The notes under the pieces: model-generated
What the model was told of the DNA's origin: nothing
Database searches by the model: none
The model's input: only the letters and a program-made list of their open reading frames with translations
Translations under genes and position numbers: made by a program
Part shown: positions 8,786 to 14,753 of the stretch, in pieces
How the letters are laid out: every line of letters starts with the position of its first letter
Position numbering within the stretch: position 1 is the first letter of the stretch
Origin: Firmicutes bacterium CAG:24053_14
Lineage (GTDB): Bacteria > Bacillota > Clostridia > Oscillospirales > Oscillospiraceae
Length of the DNA: 64,000 bases
Direction: 5' to 3'
Assembly (NCBI GenBank): GCA_001916715.1
Contig: MNSZ01000058.1
Span: 84,658 to 148,657 of the forward strand

Positions 8786-8833
8786 CTAATATCCTCCTAA
8801 AACGATTACAAATTTCGCGATATTGGTAAACAA

Positions 8834-8863
8834 ATTATATTGTACTGTATATCTTTTTGTCAA
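8834..8863 (-). promoter_or_regulatory. Promoter of the LRR/SLH surface protein
   Basis: Minus strand TTGACA (8863-8858), 18 bp, TATAAT (8839-8834). Both boxes are consensus. The leader is about 40 bases, ending in AGGAGG before the ATG at 8785. Confidence 0.8.
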
Positions 8864-8911
8864 TACACACTTGAGATTTTATGCTAATACCGTCATGCCA
8901 TTGAGTACATC

Positions 8912-9046
8912 AAAAAACTGCACCGCACGGAGGATATCCGTGCGGTGCAGTTGTATTTTGTAGGGCATATTCTACCGAATTGAAGGCCGCAGCGCGGCAC
9001 GCAGTACCGGCATAGTGGGAAACGACCTTGCAATTGCCCTCTTCGT
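8912..9046 (-). ncRNA. Candidate small non-coding RNA with its own promoter and terminator
   Basis: A minus-strand promoter (9052-9079) predicts a start near 9046-9044. A 15-bp perfect terminator stem (8917-8951) followed by six T's ends the transcript near 8912, giving an RNA of about 130 nt. No start codon with a ribosome site lies inside. The 5' part AGGGCA can pair with TGCCCT about 80 nt later, and AAGG with CCTT inside it, giving a long closed hairpin capped by GGTAC-TGC-GTGCC. This shape resembles small housekeeping RNAs, but the SRP RNA tetraloop helix is absent and 6S identity cannot be shown. Confidence 0.5.
8917..8951 (-). terminator. Terminator of the candidate small RNA
   Basis: A perfect 15-bp stem (8917-8931 with 8937-8951) with a 5-base loop is followed on the minus strand by TTTTTT. 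It is one of the strongest hairpins in the window and has no protein gene in front of it on that strand. Confidence 0.85.
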
Positions 9047-9051
9047 GAGGT

Positions 9052-9079
9052 ATTATACCACATTTTGTTTACCCGACAA
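9052..9079 (-). promoter_or_regulatory. Promoter of the candidate small RNA
   Basis: Minus strand TTGTCG (9079-9074), 16 bp, TATAAT (9057-9052). The -10 box is perfect and the -35 box keeps the TTG core. Confidence 0.6.
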
Positions 9080-9203
9080 ATAGTGAAAGTTTGCAAATTT
9101 GTGTGCTTTTTTTGTCTATTTTGTTGAAGCGCACATATCAGGACAATATCAGGTAAGTCGGTGGCAAATTTGAATTTGCCGCCGGTTCCTTTTCTTCTAA
9201 ACG

Positions 9204-9270
9204 AAAAAACAGCCGCCACACTGTGACGACTGTTCATATTGGTCCGAGTGACTGGAGTTGAACCAGCGGC
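9204..9270. repeat. Downstream copy of a 67-bp direct repeat holding the tRNA-Pro 3' half
   Basis: This stretch is identical over 67 bp to 9349-9415, at an offset of 145 bp. On the minus strand it contains the tRNA T-arm, acceptor 3' strand and CCA, then the same 13-bp terminator stem (9208-9234). It has no D-arm or anticodon arm, so it is not a functional tRNA. Confidence 0.9.
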
Positions 9271-9300
9271 ATGCCGACGCTTTGCGTTCGGCACGCCGAG
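9271..9300 (-). other. Strong hairpin replacing the anticodon arm in the duplicated tRNA fragment
   Basis: Directly 5' (on the minus strand) of the duplicated T-arm lies a near-perfect 10-bp stem around a CGC-AAA-GCG loop, at roughly 9269-9298. It sits where the anticodon arm would be in a real tRNA, giving a folded but tRNA-unlike RNA. Confidence 0.45.
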
Positions 9301-9348
9301 CGGCGGATTTGAATTTGTAAGAGGCCGCTGGTCCCTATCACCTGAACA

Positions 9349-9415
9349 AAAAAACAGCCGCCACACTGTGACGACTGTTCATATTGGTCCGAGTGACTGG
9401 AGTTGAACCAGCGGC
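9349..9415. repeat. 67-bp direct repeat, copy inside tRNA-Pro and its terminator
   Basis: First copy of the repeat pair. It spans the 3' half of the functional tRNA-Pro gene and its terminator stem (9353-9379). Beyond the identical 67 bp the flanks also share ATTTGAATTTG, so the whole 145-bp unit may be an older, diverged tandem duplication. Confidence 0.9.
9353..9379 (-). terminator. Terminator of tRNA-Pro
   Basis: A 13-bp hairpin with two G-T pairs begins six bases after the tRNA CCA on the minus strand and ends in at least six T's. An identical copy lies at 9208-9234. Confidence 0.8.
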
Positions 9416-9460
9416 CTCTTGAACCCCATTCAAGCGCGCTACCATCTGCGCTACACCCGG
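9385..9460 (-). tRNA. tRNA-Pro (anticodon GGG)
   Basis: The minus strand folds into a full cloverleaf of 76 nt including encoded CCA. The acceptor stem is CCGGGTG with CACTCGG (one G-T pair) and the D stem is GCGC/GCGC. The anticodon stem CTTGA/TCAAG encloses the loop ATGGGGT, so the anticodon is GGG and reads the Pro codon CCC. The variable region is AGGCC, and the T stem GCTGG/CCAGT has the loop TTCAACT. A promoter lies just upstream and a terminator just downstream, so it is a single-gene transcript. Confidence 0.95.
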
Positions 9461-9477
9461 ATTTCCAACGCCCGATT

Positions 9478-9506
9478 ATATTAACACATTTGATCGATAA
9501 TTGCAA
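9478..9506 (-). promoter_or_regulatory. Promoter of tRNA-Pro
   Basis: Minus strand TTGCAA (9506-9501), 17 bp, TAATAT (9483-9478). It leaves about 10 bases of leader before the mature tRNA 5' end at 9460. Confidence 0.65.
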
Positions 9507-9624
9507 TACCTATTTTAAAATATTTATAAAATTCCTCAAAATCCGTGTGAAAACGGCTGTATCCGCTTTCCTGCCGCACGAGCCGCGCTGTGTGCAAATT
9601 TGTACATAAAATACGACTTAGCTA

Positions 9625-9653
9625 TTGCTTAGAGGTTCTGTTTGGGCTATAAT
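9625..9653 (+). promoter_or_regulatory. Promoter of the zinc-ribbon protein gene
   Basis: TTGCTT (9625-9630), 17 bp, TATAAT (9648-9653), about 45 bp before an AGGAGG site. Confidence 0.65.
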
Positions 9654-9709
9654 AGTTATGGTAACAAACCCAAAGAGGAATCAAGAGTAAGATTTAGGAG
9701 GAATTGAAC

Positions 9710-9946
9710 ATGAAATGCCCTCGCTGCGGACATGAAATGACCCTCGATACCCATCGCAAGTACGCGCTGAACATGTGCTACGAGTGCGGCTATATCGAAG
9801 GCAGACTCAACGACGGCCCCGGTGCCGGCGCAAGCAACTACGCTCGGCTCAGAGCAATGAACTTTAACGAAGCTGTCGCATTTATCTCCGGAGGTCTCGG
9901 TATTGAAGAAGCAAAGGTTGCCGACTGGCTCGACAACAAGGAATAA
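9710..9946 (+). CDS. Small zinc-ribbon protein of unknown function
   Basis: The protein has 78 residues with an N-terminal zinc ribbon: CPRCGHEM and, about 20 residues later, CYECGYIEG, giving four cysteines as a probable structural zinc site. The rest is a short helical tail (FNEAVAFISGGLGIEEAKVADWL). AGGAGG (9696-9701) is eight bases from the ATG at 9710 but only two from the in-frame TTG at 9704, so the ATG is adopted. No specific function is recognised; small proteins of this kind are often nucleic-acid or ribosome associated, but that is only analogy. It forms a single-gene unit between a promoter and a terminator. Confidence 0.75.
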   Translation: MKCPRCGHEMTLDTHRKYALNMCYECGYIEGRLNDGPGAGASNYARLRAMNFNEAVAFISGGLGIEEAKVADWLDNKE

Positions 9947-9960
9947 GTCAGACAATCGGA

Positions 9961-9991
9961 CAGCACCCCGTACTCACGGTACGAGGTGCTG
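9961..9991 (+). terminator. Terminator after the zinc-ribbon gene
   Basis: A 13-bp stem with one mismatch (9961-9973 with 9979-9991) followed by six T's. The convergent pdaB gene ends at 10003. Confidence 0.9.
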
Positions 9992-10002
9992 TTTTTTCAT
10001 AT

Positions 10003-10800
10003 TCAAGCGTCGGCTTTTGCGTCGGAGCCGGCCTTTGCCCGGCACTGCATGCCGGTGTTGTCGATAGTATAGTCGCCTGTCAGCAATATCTGCGAAACAG
10101 GTACGATCTTATATCCGTCGGCAATAAGCCCCTCGATTATTCCAGGAAGTGCCTCGGGAGTATTCTCGGCGGCGTTATGAAAAAGGACTATGCTGCCGCT
10201 TTTCACGTTTTTCAGCACGCGACCGGATATATCGCTTGCCGATATCCCCTTCCAGTCGAGGCTGTCAACATCCCACTGAATGGCGCTCATTCCCATCGAG
10301 TTTACGGTGCTTATGACAGTGTCGTTATACTCGCCGTAAGGACAACGGAACAGCGTCGGCTCTGTTCCGGTTATTTTCTTGATCTTTTCGTTGGATGCCG
10401 TGATGTTTGACTTTATCTCATCTGCCGAGAGCTGAGCAAAGTGCGCGTGGTCATCGGAGTGGCTCATCACCTCGTTGCCGGCATCGTGCAGAGCTTTGAC
10501 CGACTCCGGGTACTTATCGACCCACTGGCCGACGACGAAAAACGTTGCATTTATGTTGTACTTATTTAATATGTCTATCAGTTCCTGTGTATCCTCATTG
10601 CCCCAGGCCGCGTCAAATGACAGGGCGACCGTTTTGTCGTCGCGCTGCACACAGTAGATCGGAAGCTGTCTGTCGCTTGCGGCAACGCCTACCACCGTTG
10701 GGCTGTTGGTAGTCCAGAATATCACCGCCGTGAGCACAACGAGGGCAACAGCCGATGCCGCAGCCTTTCGATTTTTTATTCTGCCTAATAATTTTTTCAA
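10003..10800 (-). CDS. pdaB: Polysaccharide deacetylase, PdaB-type sporulation protein
   Basis: The protein has 265 residues. Residues 14-33 are a signal anchor and about 50-240 a NodB-type deacetylase domain. It has SFDAAWGNED in place of the usual TFDDGP, the variant typical of the sporulation PdaB family, then SHSDDHAH for the metal His pair, RCPYGEYN and a late LFHNAA. PdaB is needed for spore cortex stability in Bacillus; whether it still deacetylates is doubtful because of the motif change. The start codon is TTG at 10800, as no ATG is usable upstream, with GGGAGGG seven bases before it. That ribosome site is the 3' arm of a strong hairpin (10808-10852). Confidence 0.85.
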   Translation of the reverse strand: MKKLLGRIKNRKAAASAVALVVLTAVIFWTTNSPTVVGVAASDRQLPIYCVQRDDKTVALSFDAAWGNEDTQELIDILNKYNINATFFVVGQWVDKYPESVKALHDAGNEVMSHSDDHAHFAQLSADEIKSNITASNEKIKKITGTEPTLFRCPYGEYNDTVISTVNSMGMSAIQWDVDSLDWKGISASDISGRVLKNVKSGSIVLFHNAAENTPEALPGIIEGLIADGYKIVPVSQILLTGDYTIDNTGMQCRAKAGSDAKADA

Positions 10801-10807
10801 AAAAGAT

Positions 10808-10852
10808 CCCTCCCGTAAAGGCTTTGTACATTACTATGCCTGTTCGGGAGGG
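10808..10852 (-). promoter_or_regulatory. Hairpin that masks the pdaB ribosome binding site and resembles a terminator
   Basis: Minus-strand CCCTCCCG (10852-10845) pairs with CGGGAGGG (10815-10808), and the 3' arm is followed by ATCTTTTTTG. The 3' arm is the Shine-Dalgarno site of pdaB and the final TTG is its start codon. The element can thus end the ydcF transcript and also block pdaB translation from read-through mRNA. Confidence 0.65.
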
Positions 10853-10858
10853 TTTATG

Positions 10859-11578
10859 TCAGCAGAATACAAGCTGATATGTCACGCCGAATGCTTCGCG
10901 GATAAAGTAGTTAACCATGATCGGCAAATAGGTCGTGTGCGCCGCAACGGAGCCGACACTAACATCCAGCGACTGCGCAAGAAGCTTTGCGCGATATATG
11001 TGATATTCGCTTGTGACCACCGCGCAGCTGTCGTTCGGATCATCGCCGCGCTGACGGATAATATTGAAGCTGTTTTCAAGGTTTTCAAGCGTTGAGGTCG
11101 CTTTATCCTCGGCGATTATTCGGCTTTTGTCTATGCCCTTATCCGTAAGCCACGCAGTCATCGCCTCGGCCTCGCTTATATTCTCATCGCTGCCCTGTCC
11201 GCCGCTGACGATGGCGATCGTTTGCGGATGAGTCTGCATATAATCACGTGCGGCGCTCATACGCTCAACGAGCGACAGCGACGGCGTATCACCATGCACG
11301 GCAGCACCCAGAACGATGATGTAGTCATATTCCCTGTCTCCGTCGCCGGAGGCTGCGCCTACTATCGGCACCTCAATTGCTATGAGGTAGACAAGTCCAA
11401 GCGCCGTGAGGATGCATACCGTGCGCTTTATCCACGCTCTTTTGCAAAACCTCATTATTGCAATAAGCGCCGCGGCAAAAAACATTGCATAGGCGATATA
11501 TCCCACGCCGGTGAAGAAAAATCGCAGCACAAGGCCCGAAAGCACAAGCGCGCCGGGCAGCATAAGTCTTTTATTCAT
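10859..11578 (-). CDS. YdcF family (DUF218) membrane protein
   Basis: The chosen ATG at 11578 gives 239 residues. Two N-terminal hydrophobic segments (about 7-60) are followed by the DUF218/YdcF domain. Its recognisable parts are DYIIVLGAAVHGD, SGGQGSDENISEAEAM and TSTLENLENSF, ending with TSEYHIYRA. The family binds nucleotide-like ligands and includes envelope-related members (SanA, ElyC), but the reaction is not established. The start overlaps the last eight bases of the ABC-F gene, and GGGAGGAG lies within that gene's end, so translation is coupled. It is the last gene of the envelope run before the 10808-10852 hairpin. Confidence 0.8.
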   Translation of the reverse strand: MNKRLMLPGALVLSGLVLRFFFTGVGYIAYAMFFAAALIAIMRFCKRAWIKRTVCILTALGLVYLIAIEVPIVGAASGDGDREYDYIIVLGAAVHGDTPSLSLVERMSAARDYMQTHPQTIAIVSGGQGSDENISEAEAMTAWLTDKGIDKSRIIAEDKATSTLENLENSFNIIRQRGDDPNDSCAVVTSEYHIYRAKLLAQSLDVSVGSVAAHTTYLPIMVNYFIREAFGVTYQLVFC

Positions 11579-13448
11579 CGGACAACTCCTCCCACTTATC
11601 ATACAGAGCGATAAGGAGCTCGTTTATCTCTTCTTTCTGCGCGCCAAGCTCCATGAGCTTCTGATAGTCGCTCGCGTTCTCCTGCTCGGCTTCTTCAAGC
11701 GCTGCTATCTGTTTTTCCATAGCTGCGATATCACGCTCTATCTTCGCTATGCGCTTTTCCTTATTGGGCGAGGACTTCTTCGCAGGCTTATCCGGTTTTG
11801 TCGCCTTGGCCTCGGCCTTTGCCGTACGAGTGAAAACCTCCTGACGCTTGAGATATTCGCGCATCTGCTCGTACGTCCCTCTGTAATCGAGCAGCTTTCC
11901 GCCGTCAAGGTACCATATACGCGTTGCAAATTTTTCGATAAAATATCTGTCGTGCGAAACGAACAGCAGCGCCTCGGAATAATCCGACACGGCGTCCTCC
12001 ATCCACTCGCGGCTGGCAATGTCCAAATGGTTTGTCGGCTCGTCGAGGATCAGAAGATTTATATCACTGCCCATGAGCATACATAGCCTGAGACGGCTCT
12101 TCTCGCCGCCGGAGAGTGCTCCGACGGGAGTGAACACATCCTCGCCGCGAAAGCCGAATGCAGCGAGTCTGTCGCGCGCCTCCTGTGGCTGACAGCGGCA
12201 GTCATACAGCATCGTATCGAGCAGCGAGCGCTCCTCATTTGAAAAATGTATTATCTGCGGCAGGTATGCCGGGCGCACGGACGGCCCGAACTTTATGTAT
12301 CCTTCATCCGGCGTTTCCTGCTGCATTATCATTTTAACAAGCGTGCTCTTGCCGGTTCCGTTATCGCCGATGAGCGCTATGCGCTCGCCGCCGGAAACAT
12401 TAAGCTCAAGCCCGGCAAAAAGCTTCTTATCGCCGAACGCCTTGGAAACGTTATGGCACACGAGCACCTCGTCGCCGTAGAAATCCGATGACGAGAATTT
12501 AGCCGAAAGCTTTTTTGCCTCGGTCGGCTTTGCGGTCTGCTCAAGCTTTGCTATGCGCTTTTCCATTGAAAACGCGCGCTTGTGCAGCTTATCGTTGCCC
12601 ATGAACGCCCAAAGGTGCATCTGCTCAGCAGCTCGTGTGAGCTGCTCGATCTTGGCCTGATCCTTTTCGTATTTTCTGAGCTTTTCCTCAAAGCGCTTCT
12701 GCCGCTCGACGACATAAAAGCTGTATCCGCCGCTGTAAAACTCCGCCTTGCCGTCGCTTATATCGATGCAGCGCTGGGCGATCTTGTCGATAAAATATCG
12801 GTCGTGGCTTATAAGCAGAACGGTTCCTTTAAAATGCTGAAGATAGTCCTCAAGCCATTCGGTCGCTCGAAGATCAAGGTGGTTTGTCGGCTCGTCGAGC
12901 AGAAGTATGTCCGTTTTTTCGAGGATGAGCCGCGCGAGGTTAACTCTCGTCCGCTCGCCGCCGGAGAGCAGGTCAAAGGGCTGCTCGCGCATGCTCTGCG
13001 GAATATCAAGGCCGTTGGCGACGCGGTTGCGGTCAGTGTCCATATCATAGCCGCCGAGGCGGGCAAAATCGGCCGAGAGCCTGTCGTATTCCGACAAGAG
13101 CTTATCCGACTGATCATGCTCCATTTCATGCGCAAGCTCGTCAAGGCGCGCGCTTATGGCGTAAAGCTCGCGGTGAGCGTCCCTGAGAACGTCCTCGGTC
13201 GTCCATCCGTCCGGGTAGACGGGTATCTGCGAAATAAGCCCCAGGCGCTTTCCGGAGGCTATGGCAACCGCGCCCTCGTCGTAGTCTATCTCGCCGGTCA
13301 ATATGCGGAAGAGCGTGGTCTTTCCGCAGCCGTTATGGCCGAGAATGCCGACGCGCTCACCCTCGGCAATGTCGAAGCTGAGCCCGTCAAGTATGTTTTT
13401 ACCCAATTCAAAGGACTTTACAAGTCCGTTGACGGATATGTCTGTCAT
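11571..13448 (-). CDS. ABC-F family ATPase
   Basis: This 625-residue protein has two ATP-binding cassettes and no membrane segment. The first has GHNGCGKTT, LSGGERTRVNLA and ILLLDEPTNHLD; the second has GDNGTGKST, LSGGEKSRLRLC and ILDEPTNHLD. The linker between them (about 245-320) is charged and helical. The C-terminal about 540-620 is a predicted coiled coil rich in Lys, Ala and Glu (EKRIAKIERDIAAMEKQIAA). These are the marks of ABC-F proteins, which act on the ribosome E site; some give antibiotic resistance, others are housekeeping translation factors. The subtype cannot be assigned. It lies 15 bp after the PBP gene in one minus-strand run. Confidence 0.9.
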   Translation of the reverse strand: MTDISVNGLVKSFELGKNILDGLSFDIAEGERVGILGHNGCGKTTLFRILTGEIDYDEGAVAIASGKRLGLISQIPVYPDGWTTEDVLRDAHRELYAISARLDELAHEMEHDQSDKLLSEYDRLSADFARLGGYDMDTDRNRVANGLDIPQSMREQPFDLLSGGERTRVNLARLILEKTDILLLDEPTNHLDLRATEWLEDYLQHFKGTVLLISHDRYFIDKIAQRCIDISDGKAEFYSGGYSFYVVERQKRFEEKLRKYEKDQAKIEQLTRAAEQMHLWAFMGNDKLHKRAFSMEKRIAKLEQTAKPTEAKKLSAKFSSSDFYGDEVLVCHNVSKAFGDKKLFAGLELNVSGGERIALIGDNGTGKSTLVKMIMQQETPDEGYIKFGPSVRPAYLPQIIHFSNEERSLLDTMLYDCRCQPQEARDRLAAFGFRGEDVFTPVGALSGGEKSRLRLCMLMGSDINLLILDEPTNHLDIASREWMEDAVSDYSEALLFVSHDRYFIEKFATRIWYLDGGKLLDYRGTYEQMREYLKRQEVFTRTAKAEAKATKPDKPAKKSSPNKEKRIAKIERDIAAMEKQIAALEEAEQENASDYQKLMELGAQKEEINELLIALYDKWEELSDE

Positions 13449-13463
13449 TATATTTCTCCTAAA

Positions 13464-14753
13464 CTATTTTGCTACCGCTGCCTGAAGCACGGTGTTTATG
13501 ACGCTGCCGGCAGCACCAAGGCCGCTTCCGCCGTTTTCAACAAGGCATACAAAGGCGTAGGGATGCTCCTCATCGTTTAAAAATCCAACGAACCAGCCGT
13601 GCGCGGCCTTGCCGTCGCCGACCTCGGCGGTGCCGGTCTTTGCAGAGATGTTAAGTCCCGGGAAGCGATTCTGGCCGTAATGATATACGACGTTGTAATT
13701 CATCATCGACGCTATCTTCTGCGCCGTATCGGCCAACACGAGCTGCGTTGTTTTGCTCGATTGGCCGAGCAGCGACGGCTCAACGACTGTGCCGCCGTTT
13801 GCGTAGGCTCCGGCAAGGCGCATCATCGCGTAGGGGCATACAAGGTCGTTATACTGGCCGATGCCCGACCACGCCATGGACGCGCTCATCGAGCTGTCCT
13901 TATCATAATTGCCGGCCTGAGTGGATATGCTGTCGAGCGTAAGCGACGTGGTTATGCCGAGCTTTTCGGCGTATTGGGCAATAATATCCGGGCCAAGCTC
14001 AAGCGATATCTCCGCAAAGGCGCAGTTGCAGGAATTTGAAAGCGCCTGCTCGATGGTCTGCTGGCCGTGTACGCCGGTACAGTTTATCTGCACGCCCTTT
14101 ACATCGACCGAGCCTGCGCAGTTGAAGGTGCGGTGGTAGATATCGTCGATATTCTCAAGCGCCGCATTGAGCGTTACAAGCTTGAATATGGAGCCGGGGG
14201 TGAATGATGCGCTCAGGCAGCGGTTAATATACGCGCCGTCCGGCAGCGTCTCGGGCGGATTGAGCGGATCTATCGACGGCGAGGATACCATACAGAGCAC
14301 TTCTCCGGTTTTGTAGTTATAAACCATCACAGCGCCCTTGCGGCCGTTTAACGCCTCATAGGCCTTAAGGTTTAAGTCCGCGTCGATGGTGAGCTGGAGG
14401 TTCACGTCGTCCTGTTCCTCGATACCGGTTATAAGGCTGAAGCCGGAGAGCTTGCTCTTAAACGAGCTGAGCGCGCCGGTGCCGACATTTCCGGTATAGT
14501 CGCCTGTAACGTGGTAGCAGGCAATGCGGGTGTTTGCGTTTTCGGCATAGCTCTTTTCGCCGCCGCCCATTTTTGCAAGCAGCGTTCCGTTGCGGTCTGT
14601 GAGCGTATATTCGCTGCTCGATGTGGACTGGTCAAAATACAGCGCCCACATTTCTCCGTCCTTTATATATCTGCCGACATAAACGCCAAGGCCGATAATG
14701 ATGAGAAACGCCATGAGTATTGCCGAAAATGCACGAAGGGATACTTTTTTCAT
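13464..14753 (-). CDS. Class B penicillin-binding protein (transpeptidase)
   Basis: This 429-residue protein has one N-terminal transmembrane anchor (about 8-28) and an extracellular penicillin-binding transpeptidase domain. The three catalytic motifs are present: S188-IFK191 in SFTPGSIFK, S241-C-N243, and K372-TG374 in AKTGTAE. It lacks a glycosyltransferase domain and has a shortened N-terminal pedestal, as in Actinobacterial-type PbpA and some Clostridia. It cross-links peptidoglycan. Its start overlaps the stop of the SEDS gene by four bases (ATGA), making a coupled SEDS-class B PBP pair, the known minimal synthase for septal or elongation wall. Confidence 0.92.
   Translation of the reverse strand: MKKVSLRAFSAILMAFLIIIGLGVYVGRYIKDGEMWALYFDQSTSSSEYTLTDRNGTLLAKMGGGEKSYAENANTRIACYHVTGDYTGNVGTGALSSFKSKLSGFSLITGIEEQDDVNLQLTIDADLNLKAYEALNGRKGAVMVYNYKTGEVLCMVSSPSIDPLNPPETLPDGAYINRCLSASFTPGSIFKLVTLNAALENIDDIYHRTFNCAGSVDVKGVQINCTGVHGQQTIEQALSNSCNCAFAEISLELGPDIIAQYAEKLGITTSLTLDSISTQAGNYDKDSSMSASMAWSGIGQYNDLVCPYAMMRLAGAYANGGTVVEPSLLGQSSKTTQLVLADTAQKIASMMNYNVVYHYGQNRFPGLNISAKTGTAEVGDGKAAHGWFVGFLNDEEHPYAFVCLVENGGSGLGAAGSVINTVLQAAVAK

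Noticed and set aside
8912..9046. Calling the small RNA 6S or SRP RNA.
   Set aside because: The SRP tetraloop helix sequence is missing, and the length and bubble layout do not establish 6S. It is left as an unnamed candidate.
8893..9506. Two overlapping minus-strand frames of 157 and 90 codons across the tRNA-Pro region.
   Set aside because: They run through the tRNA, its terminator and the duplicated copy; they have no ribosome site and are explained by repeat structure. Similar spurious proteins arise wherever this unit follows a tRNA.
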